Below are positions 16,496-25,706 of a stretch of 64,000 nucleotides of DNA, in pieces. This DNA is from Fictibacillus phosphorivorans (GTDB lineage: Bacteria > Bacillota > Bacilli > Bacillales > Fictibacillaceae). A program made the translations under genes and the position numbers. The notes beneath the pieces were generated by a model. That model made no database searches. It had not been told where the DNA came from and worked only from the letters and a program-made list of their open reading frames with translations. Position 1 is the stretch's first letter. Every line of letters starts with the position of its first letter. The stretch covers positions 124,001 to 188,000 of the forward strand of contig NZ_VDZU01000001.1 in the NCBI RefSeq assembly GCF_007673525.1, written 5' to 3'.

Positions 16496-17626
16496 TTATA
16501 CCGTTTGAACTGCTTTTTCTAATGCTGCTTCAGCTGAAACGTAGTCATAGCCAAGGTCAGTTGCAACTGCTTCGTATGTTACGAAACCACCAGCTGTGTT
16601 AAGACCCGCTTTTAATGATGGGTTTTGAGCGATTGCAGCTTGTGCACCTTTGTTAGCGATTTGTAGTGCATATGGAACCGTTACGTTTGTAAGTGCGATC
16701 GTAGACGTACGAGGCACAGCACCAGGCATGTTAGCTACTGCATAGTGAACAACTCCGTGCTTGTCGTATGTTGGGTTGTCATGTGTTGTGATTCGGTCAA
16801 CCGTTTCAAAGATACCGCCTTGGTCGATCGCTACGTCAACAACTACAGATCCTGGCGTCATGGACTTGATCATTTCTTCTGTTACCAATTTAGGTGCTTT
16901 TGCTCCTGGAATTAGTACAGCTCCGATTACTAGATCAGATTCAGCTACAGCTTGTGCAATGTTTAATGGGTTAGACATTAATGTTTGGATGCTGTTACCG
17001 AAGATGTCATCTAGTTGACGAAGACGATCTGGGCTAAGGTCGATGATCGTAACGTCAGCGCCAAGTCCGATCGCAACTTTTGCTGCGTTCGTACCTACAA
17101 CACCGCCACCGATGATTGTCACTTTACCGCGACGTACTCCTGGTACACCTGCAAGAAGGATACCTTTTCCGCCTTTAGGTTTCTCAAGGAACTGAGCACC
17201 GATCTGTGCAGACATACGTCCTGCTACTTCACTCATTGGCGTTAATAGTGGAAGTGTACGGTTAAATTCTACCGTTTCGTAAGCGATCGCTGTAACGCCG
17301 CTATCTGTTAGTGCTTTTGCCAATGCTGGCTCTGCAGCTAAATGTAAGTATGTGAATAGAATAAGGTCTGAACGGAAATATTTGTACTCAGATGCTAAAG
17401 GTTCTTTAACCTTCATTACCATTTCAGCTGACCATGCGTCTTGTGCTTCTGCTACGATTTCAGCTCCTGCTGCTGAATAATCTTCGTTCGTAAATCCGCT
17501 GCCAACACCTGCGTTGTTTTCTACAAGTACTTTGTGGCCTGCTGCTGTTAGTGTAATAACACCTGATGGCGTAATCGCTACGCGGTTTTCATTATTTTTA
17601 ATCTCTGCTGGAACTCCAATAATCAT
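16496..17626 (-). CDS. ald: Alanine dehydrogenase
   Basis: Oxidises L-alanine to pyruvate and ammonia with NAD+; needed in Bacillus to use alanine and for normal sporulation. 376 residues. Catalytic Lys74 (VKVKEP-type context MKVKEP) and His95 ([10 protein letters not shown]) are present. The NAD-binding Rossmann region is [33 protein letters not shown] with AGGAGG upstream at 17634-17640. It sits downstream of, and in the same direction as, an AdeR-type activator gene. Confidence 0.97.
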   Translation of the reverse strand: MIIGVPAEIKNNENRVAITPSGVITLTAAGHKVLVENNAGVGSGFTNEDYSAAGAEIVAEAQDAWSAEMVMKVKEPLASEYKYFRSDLILFTYLHLAAEPALAKALTDSGVTAIAYETVEFNRTLPLLTPMSEVAGRMSAQIGAQFLEKPKGGKGILLAGVPGVRRGKVTIIGGGVVGTNAAKVAIGLGADVTIIDLSPDRLRQLDDIFGNSIQTLMSNPLNIAQAVAESDLVIGAVLIPGAKAPKLVTEEMIKSMTPGSVVVDVAIDQGGIFETVDRITTHDNPTYDKHGVVHYAVANMPGAVPRTSTIALTNVTVPYALQIANKGAQAAIAQNPSLKAGLNTAGGFVTYEAVATDLGYDYVSAEAALEKAVQTV

Positions 17627-17729
17627 TTGTGAATCCTCCTATATAAGTAAACTCTTTGAGTGCGTTTTCAATTGTGATTTCAGTATAGTTCGAGGGATTG
17701 CGCTTTTCATTGTGGGGAATCTAGAAAAT

Positions 17730-17762
17730 GAAAAAAAGCATTTGTGATAATTCACAAACGCT
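17730..17762 (-). terminator. Terminator overlapping the adeR stop codon
   Basis: Stem GCGTTTGTGAA / TTATCACAAATGC followed by TTTTTTTC on the minus strand; it separates adeR from ald transcription. Confidence 0.82.
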
Positions 17763-18999
17763 CTTGTTTGAATAGCCGATTCATCTTGAAATCAAGATAG
17801 ATCATGATCTTCTGATGAGGGCTCTTCATATCAATATTCGTAAGCTCGCTGATCCGTTTGAGACGATAAAGTAATGTGTTCATGTGGATATGAAGCACTT
17901 CTGATGCTTTGTTCAGGTTTTCATCTAACGTCAGATACGTTTCTAACGTGTGATAAAGCTCTGTCTTGTGCTGGGCGTCATATTCTTGTAGAGTCCTAAT
18001 CATTTCATTGTGATAGCTCTGTCTTTGTTGTTTTTCATAAATAGCATCTAAAAATTGGTAGATGCCGAGTTCGTGATAGCCGTTCAAGGTTAATGTTTCT
18101 CCGCCGAGCTTTTCCTGAACAGCTAGTACACTCGATGCCTCTTTATAACTTTTTTCCACGTTTGTAAAAGAGGATACGAGACTGCCATATGCCGCTTTAA
18201 TATCTGACACAGAAAAACGCTCTTTCATATGGGTAAAGAATGATTCTACAAATGACTTAGCAAGTTCTAAGGGCGGTTCTTTTCCAACAGGTGAGGCGAG
18301 GAGAAGCATCTGATTCGCGTCTGCTGCTGATAAAAGAACGTTGATCTTCTGATTCACAGCAGCGAGATACAAAATATCTTTTTCGATAGCTGGTGTGATC
18401 TCCTCTTCTAGCTGCAGAATAAAAACAGCTGCTGGAAGTACCGGCAAAATGTTAAGTTCGTGCAGCTTCTCTAAAATATGCTCTTCTTGCGGAAGGTTGC
18501 CTGTGAGCATCTTCCAAAAAAGCTCTTGCCGGTTTTCTTCTTTCTTTTTTGTACCGATCTGCATCTGAAGAAGTTGGCTTTTTGCTGAAGCAGCAGCGAG
18601 CTTTAATAATTGCATATCCTCTGTTGTTAGTTGTTTTTCCACTTCAAGAACCCAAATGTATCCGAGAACTTCGTTGTTCTTTCGAATCGATACTGCCACA
18701 CGGTTGCCAAGCCCGACGTTTTGTATCGTGCCGACACGAACAGGGTCATCGCTCTCCTGCAATCTAGGAATCACGCCGTCTTTCCATAGACTGTTCACTA
18801 CTTTTTCTGGCACGCGCCGTCCGATGATGGTCGCGATACGCGCAGGGTCTGTTCCGTCTTCATGTGTACTGTAAGCAAGGAGTCGGTGATTCTGATCTTC
18901 TATCGTTACAGGGCACGACAAAACGTCGCTGATCTTGTCTGCTAAATTTTCAAGACTGCCGAAAGTTCCTTTAAAAGGATCAGATTGAAAGCTCTTCAT
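17752..18999 (-). CDS. adeR: PucR/CdaR family regulator, probable AdeR activator of ald
   Basis: 415 residues. An N-terminal GAF-like sensor region (about 1-150, DVLSCPVTIEDQNHRLLAYSTHE) and a central GGDEF-like CdaR domain precede a C-terminal PucR helix-turn-helix: LDENLNKASEVLHIHMNTLLYRLKRI (about 373-398). B. subtilis AdeR is a PucR-family activator of ald, and this gene is directly upstream of ald, so the call rests on family plus position. It has its own terminator, so ald must have a separate promoter in 17627-17730, where the regulator would act. The ATG at 18999 has a weak ribosome site (GGGAGACA). Confidence 0.82.
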   Translation of the reverse strand: MKSFQSDPFKGTFGSLENLADKISDVLSCPVTIEDQNHRLLAYSTHEDGTDPARIATIIGRRVPEKVVNSLWKDGVIPRLQESDDPVRVGTIQNVGLGNRVAVSIRKNNEVLGYIWVLEVEKQLTTEDMQLLKLAAASAKSQLLQMQIGTKKKEENRQELFWKMLTGNLPQEEHILEKLHELNILPVLPAAVFILQLEEEITPAIEKDILYLAAVNQKINVLLSAADANQMLLLASPVGKEPPLELAKSFVESFFTHMKERFSVSDIKAAYGSLVSSFTNVEKSYKEASSVLAVQEKLGGETLTLNGYHELGIYQFLDAIYEKQQRQSYHNEMIRTLQEYDAQHKTELYHTLETYLTLDENLNKASEVLHIHMNTLLYRLKRISELTNIDMKSPHQKIMIYLDFKMNRLFKQERL

Positions 19000-19132
19000 A
19001 ACATTTGTCTCCCGCCATTGGTTTCTCTGCTTACATTCTACCTAAAAAGGGAAATGGATTACAGGAGAAAAGCAATGGATTGTAGAATTGGTAATACAGG
19101 AATGGAATGTAAATGAATGGGAGGCTTTTTGA

Positions 19133-20836
19133 ATGAAATTTAGTGAATTTACATATGAACGTCCTGATGTTGCAACTCTGAAAACGGAATTTGAAGAAGC
19201 CGTACAGATTTTTAAAGACGCGAGTTCGGCGGATGAGCAGAATGAAGCGATGAAAAAGGTCGTAGCTCTACGTAACAGTTTTGAATCAAAAGCAAGGCTG
19301 GCAAAAATTCGCCACACGATTAATACAGAAGATGCCTATTATAAGGAAGAGCAAGCGTTCATGGATGAGAATCTGCCAGTTTATCAAGGAATGGTCACAG
19401 CGTTTCATGAAGCGCTCGTTCAATCTCCTTTTAAAGATGAGCTCGAGAGTAAGTGGGGCGGTCAGCTGTTCCGCTTGGCAGAATTAAAAGTGAAGACCTA
19501 TTCTGAAGATGTATTAGAGGACCTTAAGCAAGAAAACAAATTGAGCTCAGAATATGTGAAAGTGATGGCTTCAGCTAAGATCGAGTTTGACGGAAAAGAG
19601 CTGAACCTGGCGCAGCTTTCTCCATACGTTCAATCGGCAGATCGTGAAACACGAAAAGCGGCGAGTAAGGCCGCGAACGCTTTCTTGAGTTCAAACCAAG
19701 AAAAGTTTGACTCGATCTATGATGAACTCGTGAAGCTGCGAACGGGAATCGCTAAAAAGTTAGGATATTCAACCTTTACAGAATTGGCGTACGATCGTAT
19801 GGGAAGAACGGATTACAACGCAGCAGACGTAAAGGTATTTCGTGAACAAGTAAAAGAAATCATCGTTCCCCTTTGTACAAAGTTAAAGAAGCGTCAGCAA
19901 AAACGTATCGGACTCCATGAGTTCAAGTTTTACGACGAACCCTTCAGCTTTACAACAGGCAATCCTAAGCCTCAAGGAGATGCAGAGTGGATTGTAAATC
20001 AATCGAAGCAGGTCTTTAGTGGACTATCGCAAGAAACAGGAGCGTTCTTTAACTATATGGCAGAAGATGAGCTCATGGATCTTGAAAGTAAAAGCGGTAA
20101 AGCGCCTGGTGGGTATTGCACGTATCTACAGGACTATACTGCGCCGTTCATTTTTACAAATTTCAACGGTTCAGACAATGATGTTCGCGTGCTGCTGCAT
20201 GAGATCGGTCATGCGTTCCAGATGTATACGAGCAGAGTGTTCGAAGTCCCAGAATATCAGTTCCCGACACTTGAAGCTTGTGAGATCCATTCAATGAGTA
20301 TGGAGTTTTTAACGTATCCTTGGATGGAAAAGCTGTTTGGCAAGGACACAGAAAAATATTTATACTCCCACTTAACAGGTGCGGTAGAGTTCATCCCGTA
20401 CGGAGTTGCGGTTGATGAGTTTCAGCACTTCGTATACGACAACCCGGATGCGACGCCATCAGAACGCCGTTCAAAGTGGAGAGAGCTTGAGAAAACATAC
20501 TTGCCACATCGTGATTATGATGGGTTAGAGTACTTGGAAAACGGTGGTTTTTGGCATAGACAAGGTCACATCTTCCGTTCTCCATTCTATTATATTGATT
20601 ACACGCTTGCTCAAATATGCGCTCTTCAGTTTTGGAAGCGTGCTGGTGAGAACTCTGAGCGTGCATGGGAAGATTATTTCGCCCTGTGTCAAAAGGGAGG
20701 AAGTCTACCTTTTACAAAGCTCGTTGAGGAAGCTGGTTTGATCTCTCCTTTTGAACAAGGATGTGTAGCGTCTGTTGTTGGCGAAGTAGAGAAGTTTATT
20801 GCTACAGTGGATGAGGAACAATTTGCGAGAGCTTAA
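19133..20836 (+). CDS. M3 family oligoendopeptidase (PepF-like)
   Basis: 567 residues, cytosolic zinc metallopeptidase that trims short peptides. The zinc motif HEIGHAF has His356, Glu357 and His360; the third ligand is probably the Glu of LEACEIHSMSMEF about 25 residues on. Length is typical of the shorter M3 oligoendopeptidases (560-600). ATG at 19133 follows GGGAGG with a slightly long spacer. Monocistronic with a strong terminator. Confidence 0.93.
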   Translation: MKFSEFTYERPDVATLKTEFEEAVQIFKDASSADEQNEAMKKVVALRNSFESKARLAKIRHTINTEDAYYKEEQAFMDENLPVYQGMVTAFHEALVQSPFKDELESKWGGQLFRLAELKVKTYSEDVLEDLKQENKLSSEYVKVMASAKIEFDGKELNLAQLSPYVQSADRETRKAASKAANAFLSSNQEKFDSIYDELVKLRTGIAKKLGYSTFTELAYDRMGRTDYNAADVKVFREQVKEIIVPLCTKLKKRQQKRIGLHEFKFYDEPFSFTTGNPKPQGDAEWIVNQSKQVFSGLSQETGAFFNYMAEDELMDLESKSGKAPGGYCTYLQDYTAPFIFTNFNGSDNDVRVLLHEIGHAFQMYTSRVFEVPEYQFPTLEACEIHSMSMEFLTYPWMEKLFGKDTEKYLYSHLTGAVEFIPYGVAVDEFQHFVYDNPDATPSERRSKWRELEKTYLPHRDYDGLEYLENGGFWHRQGHIFRSPFYYIDYTLAQICALQFWKRAGENSERAWEDYFALCQKGGSLPFTKLVEEAGLISPFEQGCVASVVGEVEKFIATVDEEQFARA

Positions 20837-20857
20837 TTCATTTAGGTGGTAGGATGA

Positions 20858-20890
20858 GGAGAACCGGCCGTGTGCCGGTTCTTCTTTTGT
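20858..20890 (+). terminator. Terminator of the M3 peptidase gene
   Basis: Stem GAACCGGC / GCCGGTTC followed by TTCTTTTG. Confidence 0.88.
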
Positions 20891-20934
20891 GTGAGAGATG
20901 GGGCGTGTGCAAGGGGTATAACTGCTGCAGAAAA

Positions 20935-21048
20935 TGTCGACAAATGACATCTCGTGGATAAAACGCCAAATCTTTTGGATTCAGGCATGAAATTCGTGGA
21001 TTCAACGCAAAAACTTGTGGATGGATGCCGCAAACTTCTGGATTGAAC
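20935..21048 (-). repeat. 21-bp-period array B (core AATCCACRARTTT)
   Basis: NTGGA words at 20954, 20975, 20996, 21017 and 21038, exactly every 21 bases; on the minus strand they are TCCAC-type units like array A. The conserved TCGACA word flanks it (complement at 20935-20940). It lies beyond the M3 peptidase terminator and about 190 bp ahead of the next gene. The remainder of the gap 20837-21238 holds a likely promoter for that gene but nothing else I recognise. Confidence 0.9.
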
Positions 21049-21238
21049 TTTATCCGCAACCGTAAATACCCTAGGGTGTATTATCGCTAAGTTTCTCATT
21101 TTTTGAAGAATTATTGACACTTGGTTGGGGAATGCTGTTTTCAGCTACCTATATGTTTGTGAATAGGGTCTTGAGTGGTAAAATAATAAGGAATCTTAGA
21201 AGTTTTAAAGACTTTTAGTGGAAAAGGAGTAATACAAA

Positions 21239-21772
21239 ATGGCTGAAACAAAACAGCGTAACTATACACCGCTAATTATCGGGCTATCCATCGCGATTAA
21301 CGTACTTGTTGCAGTATTGTTCTTCCTGCCAGAGTATGAGGGAGAAATTGCTTTTGATGTAACGTTGCTGCCGCGTTTGAACGCGATCTTTAACAGCTTT
21401 ACTTTCGTATTTTTGCTGGCTGCTCTTTATTTTGTGAAACAAAAGAACATCACGCTTCACAAACGGTTTATCCTAGCGGCATTTACGAGTACAACATTCT
21501 TTTTGCTGTCGTATGTAACGTATCACTATTTAACAGAATCTACGTCTTATGGTGGTGAAGGTCCCCTTAAGTACGTTTATTTCTTTATCTTGATCACACA
21601 CATTTTGCTTGCGATCGTTATTGTACCTTTAGCGTTAATCACCGTTACGAGAGGCTTCAACATGCAGGTGGAGAAACACCGTAAGATTGCACGTTGGACG
21701 ATGCCCCTATGGCTTTATGTGAGTTTGACAGGTGTTATTGTTTATTTGATGATCGCGCCGTATTATTCATAA
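21239..21772 (+). CDS. yozB: DUF420 membrane protein, CtaM/YozB-like
   Basis: 177 residues, four to five membrane segments with histidines at membrane edges (KNITLHKRFILAAF, YVTYHYL, THILLAIVIVPLALITV, VEKHRKIARWTMPLWLYVSLTG). DUF420 proteins such as S. aureus CtaM are needed for maturation of heme-A cytochrome oxidase; YozB is the B. subtilis relative. No oxidase gene is nearby in this window. ATG after AAAAGGAG with a terminator at 21781. Confidence 0.9.
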   Translation: MAETKQRNYTPLIIGLSIAINVLVAVLFFLPEYEGEIAFDVTLLPRLNAIFNSFTFVFLLAALYFVKQKNITLHKRFILAAFTSTTFFLLSYVTYHYLTESTSYGGEGPLKYVYFFILITHILLAIVIVPLALITVTRGFNMQVEKHRKIARWTMPLWLYVSLTGVIVYLMIAPYYS

Positions 21773-21780
21773 AAAAACAG

Positions 21781-21822
21781 AGGACTTTTGCTGATCATAT
21801 GGAAACAGCAAAAGTCTTTTCT
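21781..21822 (+). terminator. Terminator of yozB
   Basis: Stem GGACTTTTGCTG / CAGCAAAAGTCT with TTTT after it. Confidence 0.82.
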
Positions 21823-21842
21823 GTACCGAGAGGAAATGAGAG

Positions 21843-22145
21843 ATGAGCTGGTTTTGGATCATACCTGTCGTTCTTTGCGGATTCGGAATTGCTGTTATCG
21901 TATATGGCATCCGTTATCAAAAAGAAGAAATTGAGCATAAAAAGCAGTATGACGCGAGTTACAAAGGTGGCCGTGTCTCGGAAACGTTTTTCGGTGCTAT
22001 TGTAGAATTTATCTTTGTAACGTTCATTGATAAACTGGTAGGATTTTTTCCGAAATGGTTCATCAAGTTCTTCATCTTCATTATCGGAGTAGGTTTCTTA
22101 AGTCTTGGCGTCTATTTTTTTCAAGATATGCCTCGAAGGTTTTAA
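21843..22145 (+). CDS. Small membrane protein, unknown function
   Basis: 100 residues. One N-terminal membrane segment (WFWIIPVVLCGFGIAVIVYGI), a charged cytosolic stretch (about 25-45) and a hydrophobic C-terminal region with one or two further segments ending DMPRRF. I do not recognise the family. ATG at 21843 with GAGAGGAAATGAGAG ahead. It starts 21 bp after the yozB terminator, so read-through or its own promoter must serve it. Its stop overlaps the convergent gene by 4 bp. Confidence 0.7.
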   Translation: MSWFWIIPVVLCGFGIAVIVYGIRYQKEEIEHKKQYDASYKGGRVSETFFGAIVEFIFVTFIDKLVGFFPKWFIKFFIFIIGVGFLSLGVYFFQDMPRRF

Positions 22146-22765
22146 TAAGCGATTCCTACACGAGTCTCTAAAAAGCTACTGTTCTCTAAAAGTGAAAACG
22201 CAAAATGAGCGGTATCTCCTGTACTGATTCGAGAGCCGTCGATAGGTAAAACGTCTTTTTCCGTTCGATACGTGCCGGTAGGTTCCCCGTCTGGCAAATA
22301 AGTGGGACAAACAATCGTCCAATTCAACCCGCTTTCTTGCAGTTGAGTAAACGCCTTATGATGATCTTCAGCCGCTCTTGTTAATTTCCGCTTTGATTCA
22401 GATGATTGGTAACGAAGCAGATGAGGCTCTATGCGGCTTTGTAAGATGCCTGCTGTACCGATCGTGATGATACGAGAGATGCCTTCCTTTTTCATCGCTT
22501 CTATAATTATAGGCATACCCTCGGAAAGGACATTAGCTCCGTCTGTTGATAGAGCGCTGAAAACAACATCACAACCGGCCATGGCTTCAGTTACGGTTTC
22601 TTTACTCAGAACGTCTCCTTTTCTAAAAGAAATTTGGCTCAAAATAGAGTTCGTAAACTTTTCGGGGTTACGTAAAAGTGCAGAAACGCTGATATCATTC
22701 TGGAGCGCCATTTTAGTAAAATATTGTCCGACTCTTCCTGTCGCACCTAGTACGCATAGTTTCAT
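22142..22765 (-). CDS. NAD(P)-binding SDR/NmrA-like protein (YwnB type)
   Basis: 207 residues. N-terminal Rossmann motif KLCVLGATGRVGQYFTKMAL, then DVVFSALSTDG and RIITIGTAGIL, as in atypical SDRs related to YwnB and biliverdin/flavin reductases. The catalytic tyrosine of classical SDRs is not evident, so the activity is unclear. ATG at 22765 behind CAGGAGG. Monocistronic. Confidence 0.82.
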   Translation of the reverse strand: MKLCVLGATGRVGQYFTKMALQNDISVSALLRNPEKFTNSILSQISFRKGDVLSKETVTEAMAGCDVVFSALSTDGANVLSEGMPIIIEAMKKEGISRIITIGTAGILQSRIEPHLLRYQSSESKRKLTRAAEDHHKAFTQLQESGLNWTIVCPTYLPDGEPTGTYRTEKDVLPIDGSRISTGDTAHFAFSLLENSSFLETRVGIAY

Positions 22766-22817
22766 AACATACCTCCTGATTGTTCTTTTCTTATCATATC
22801 ATTTCATGCAAACCATA

Positions 22818-22857
22818 AAAAAATCCCTTACCGAAAACTCGGCAAGGGATTTCTTTT
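22818..22857 (-). terminator. Terminator of vpr
   Basis: Stem AAATCCCTTGCCGA / TCGGTAAGGGATTT followed by TTTTTATGG on the minus strand. Confidence 0.9.
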
Positions 22858-25258
22858 ATTGAAGGGTGATAACATCCGTGTATCGACTGTCGAGCTTATC
22901 GCCTCTCTCAGCGAATGCGACAACGCGATATTTGCCTGGTGCAACAGCTTGTCCTGCGATCTTTCCGTCCCATTGGAAATCATTATATTGTTTTGGAACA
23001 TCTTCGTAGCTGCCGATCAAACCAATTTCTTTTGTCAGGTTGCTATCGTATAGAAACAGATTTACTTTATCGGCTTCAGCAGGGAAGTAAGCGGAAAATG
23101 TAAAAGCATTATTTCCTAGTGCTGTAGCGCTGATGCTAGTGATGGAAGGGAAGTCGGGCTCTTGTACAAAGAGAATCGTCGGTACGACTACTTCGTCTCT
23201 ACCGTCGCTGATCGTAATCGTTCCTTCATGATAACCAGGTGCCATCTTAGAAGCATCCACGTGTACTTTAAACTTTACATCCTTGGAGCTTTTTCCTTTA
23301 ATCTTCAAGTTCTTGCTTGTTGTTACTTTTACACCTTCAAGATCTACGTCAAATGAATAATCCTTTGACTTGTTGCTTAAGTTCTTGATTGTAAAACGCT
23401 CGTCTCTTACTTCTTTGCCTTTCTTTTTAGAGAAGACACCAAACGAATGGCTGCCAGGAGATACGAGTGTTTGTGTTTCAATTGCTTCAACGACACGGAT
23501 ACTTCCTGCTCCTTGTGTATTATGCGGATATAGCTTTCCAGTAGCATCAAATAAATCTTCCGCTGTATTCATAAGAGCTGCTTTAATATCGTCAACACCC
23601 CAGTCCGGATGTGCTTCTAATAAAAGAGCGGCAGCACCTGCAACGTGTGGAGATGCCATACTTGTTCCTTGTTTCGCGCCGTAACCATGCGGATTTGCAG
23701 GGTCATGAGTCGGTACTGTACTTACGATGTTTACGCCAGGTGCCGAAACATCCGGTTTGATCATCCACGTATCCATTACAGGACCTCGGGATGAGAAGTC
23801 AGCCATCAATTCACCAACCTGTTTATCAAACTTGGTGCCAAGTGTTACCGTTGTGTTTGGATTAGTGGTTAACAAGCTTTTAAGCTGAACGCCCTCAGCG
23901 TTCGTTAGCTTGATCGTTGGTACTGCCATTCCAGGCACATCTACGATCTCACCCGCAACGTTATTGTAGATGACCATTCCGATAGCGCCAGCGTTCTTTG
24001 CATTTGTTGCTTTGTCTACAAACGCATACGTACCGCGTTGTGCTAATACGAGCTTACCTGCTACGTCTTTTCCTGTGAAGTCAGCTGTTCCGGCTAAGCC
24101 AACATCAACGATCGGCAATGTTTTTCCGTTAAGTGCTAAAACGGATTCTTCAGACGGAAAGCCCATTACTTTTGCGGATGAAAAACTTGCATTTCCTGCT
24201 TTTAAAGTAGCTGCATAAACGTTATATGGAAGCTGTGTAGCTCCTACAGAAATGGCTTCCCTAGAAGTACCTGGTGAACCGACCGTCCAGTTGTTTGGTC
24301 CGCTGTTCCCGTTAGACGTCACAGCTACAACACCATCAGACATCGCTTGATCAAGCGCGATACTCGTTGCCCAGTCCGGGTTGTTTAACGAGTTTCCAAG
24401 AGATAAGTTCATAACGTCAGCACCGTCTTCTACCGCTTTTTCAACACCGGCAATTACGTTCTCAGTCGAACCGCTGCCTCCTGGTCCTAATACGCGGTAC
24501 GCTAACAATGTAGCATCAGGTGCTACCCCTTTAATGCCGCCATCTGCCGCAACTGTACCGGCTACGTGCGTGCCATGAGTAGTCTCAGCTCCTCTTGAAT
24601 CGCCTTTAGGCGTTTCTTGTGGATCGTTGTCATTATCAACAAAGTCATAACCTTTATATTCACCGAATGCTTGATCTAAATCGGGGTGTGTATAGTCAAC
24701 TCCCGTATCAATAACGGCAACCGTCACACCTTCGCCCGTGTAGCCAGATTCCCAAGCCTGGTTCGCACCAATAAAAGGCGCTGAATTCATCATCTGAGGC
24801 GTAACATCATCGAATGATTGGTCTCCCATGTCATCCCCTGTTGTGTGATATTCAACATCTGGATAAACGGCTTTTACACCTGGTGTTGATAGCAGGTTTG
24901 GAATCTCGTTTGCTGCGATCTCTAGAGCAAACCCAGAGAAAACATGATCGTACTCATTTTTCACTTTATATGTTTTGGAGCGAGTGGAGATTTCTTTTAC
25001 CACTGCTTCACGTTTTGATTTTAAATTTGATTTCGTTTGTTTTTGGCCTTTCTTTTTTGCCTCTAGTACAGATGGTTCTTTTAATTCAACCATTACTTTT
25101 GTAACATGAGAAGAGTTTAAATTGTACTTCCCATAAAGCGGTGCTAGTTCTGGCTCTGAATTGTTTGTAGATGGAGCAGCAGATACACCAGAAAAAGCAG
25201 AAAAAACAAACGTACATGCTAATGTGAAACTAGAAGTCTTGCGTAAAAAACTTTTCAT
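22856..25258 (-). CDS. vpr: Extracellular subtilisin-like serine protease, Vpr type
   Basis: 800 residues, close to Vpr of B. subtilis. Order: signal peptide (1-28), inhibitor I9 propeptide (about 52-138), peptidase S8 domain with catalytic Asp184 (AVIDTGVD), His228 (THGTHVAGT) and Ser533 (GTSMASPH), a PA domain inserted at about 380-470, and a C-terminal beta-rich region (about 600-800) that includes an Ig-like fold. The oxyanion Asn is in SNGNSGP. The propeptide must be removed for activity. ATG at 25258 behind AAGGGGTG. Monocistronic with a strong terminator. Confidence 0.96.
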   Translation of the reverse strand: MKSFLRKTSSFTLACTFVFSAFSGVSAAPSTNNSEPELAPLYGKYNLNSSHVTKVMVELKEPSVLEAKKKGQKQTKSNLKSKREAVVKEISTRSKTYKVKNEYDHVFSGFALEIAANEIPNLLSTPGVKAVYPDVEYHTTGDDMGDQSFDDVTPQMMNSAPFIGANQAWESGYTGEGVTVAVIDTGVDYTHPDLDQAFGEYKGYDFVDNDNDPQETPKGDSRGAETTHGTHVAGTVAADGGIKGVAPDATLLAYRVLGPGGSGSTENVIAGVEKAVEDGADVMNLSLGNSLNNPDWATSIALDQAMSDGVVAVTSNGNSGPNNWTVGSPGTSREAISVGATQLPYNVYAATLKAGNASFSSAKVMGFPSEESVLALNGKTLPIVDVGLAGTADFTGKDVAGKLVLAQRGTYAFVDKATNAKNAGAIGMVIYNNVAGEIVDVPGMAVPTIKLTNAEGVQLKSLLTTNPNTTVTLGTKFDKQVGELMADFSSRGPVMDTWMIKPDVSAPGVNIVSTVPTHDPANPHGYGAKQGTSMASPHVAGAAALLLEAHPDWGVDDIKAALMNTAEDLFDATGKLYPHNTQGAGSIRVVEAIETQTLVSPGSHSFGVFSKKKGKEVRDERFTIKNLSNKSKDYSFDVDLEGVKVTTSKNLKIKGKSSKDVKFKVHVDASKMAPGYHEGTITISDGRDEVVVPTILFVQEPDFPSITSISATALGNNAFTFSAYFPAEADKVNLFLYDSNLTKEIGLIGSYEDVPKQYNDFQWDGKIAGQAVAPGKYRVVAFAERGDKLDSRYTDVITLQ

Positions 25259-25520
25259 TCAAGCGTACACCCCTTATTTTTAATATCAAGGTAATATTCT
25301 ACCGCTGTGTTTAAATCCCTTGGTCATATGGTAAAAACAGATAATAGGTCCTTATATTGGAAAATATAGAGCTGGTCTTTTGACCTGAAAAATTCATGAG
25401 CAAAACGTAACGCTAATTCTATAGACCCATGATAAGATGGGAATATTGTTTTTTAAGAGAAGGCTGTTTTCTTAAAAAGTTCTGCTTTTATATCTTTGTT
25501 TTTCATACGCTTCTTTGAGA

Positions 25521-25651
25521 AGTTGATTGGAGTGGAAGGTGCGAGACTCCTGTGGGACAGGCGGGCAGGTGAGACACTTAAAAGTGAAACGTATAAATGT
25601 GGCTCACCGCCTGCCCCGCGGAAAGCGAGCAACCTGGAACGGAAATTAACT
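25521..25651 (+). repeat. Dispersed hairpin repeat, copy 4 (variant a)
   Basis: Variant a with ends AGTTGATT and AATTAACT. The shared 3' flank (catcaaaagcaacaatgaata) runs to about 25675 and supplies an ATG in frame with the MFS gene. The gap 25259-25706 otherwise holds the divergent promoters of vpr and the MFS gene, which I could not place exactly. Confidence 0.88.
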
Positions 25652-25706
25652 ACCATCAAAAGCAACAATGAATACGAAAAGAGATTTAGAGAAAGAAGGT
25701 GAACGA

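Noticed and set aside
20838..21120. Three overlapping minus-strand ORFs over array B
   Set aside because: They read the repeat array in different frames, lack ribosome sites and overlap the peptidase terminator.
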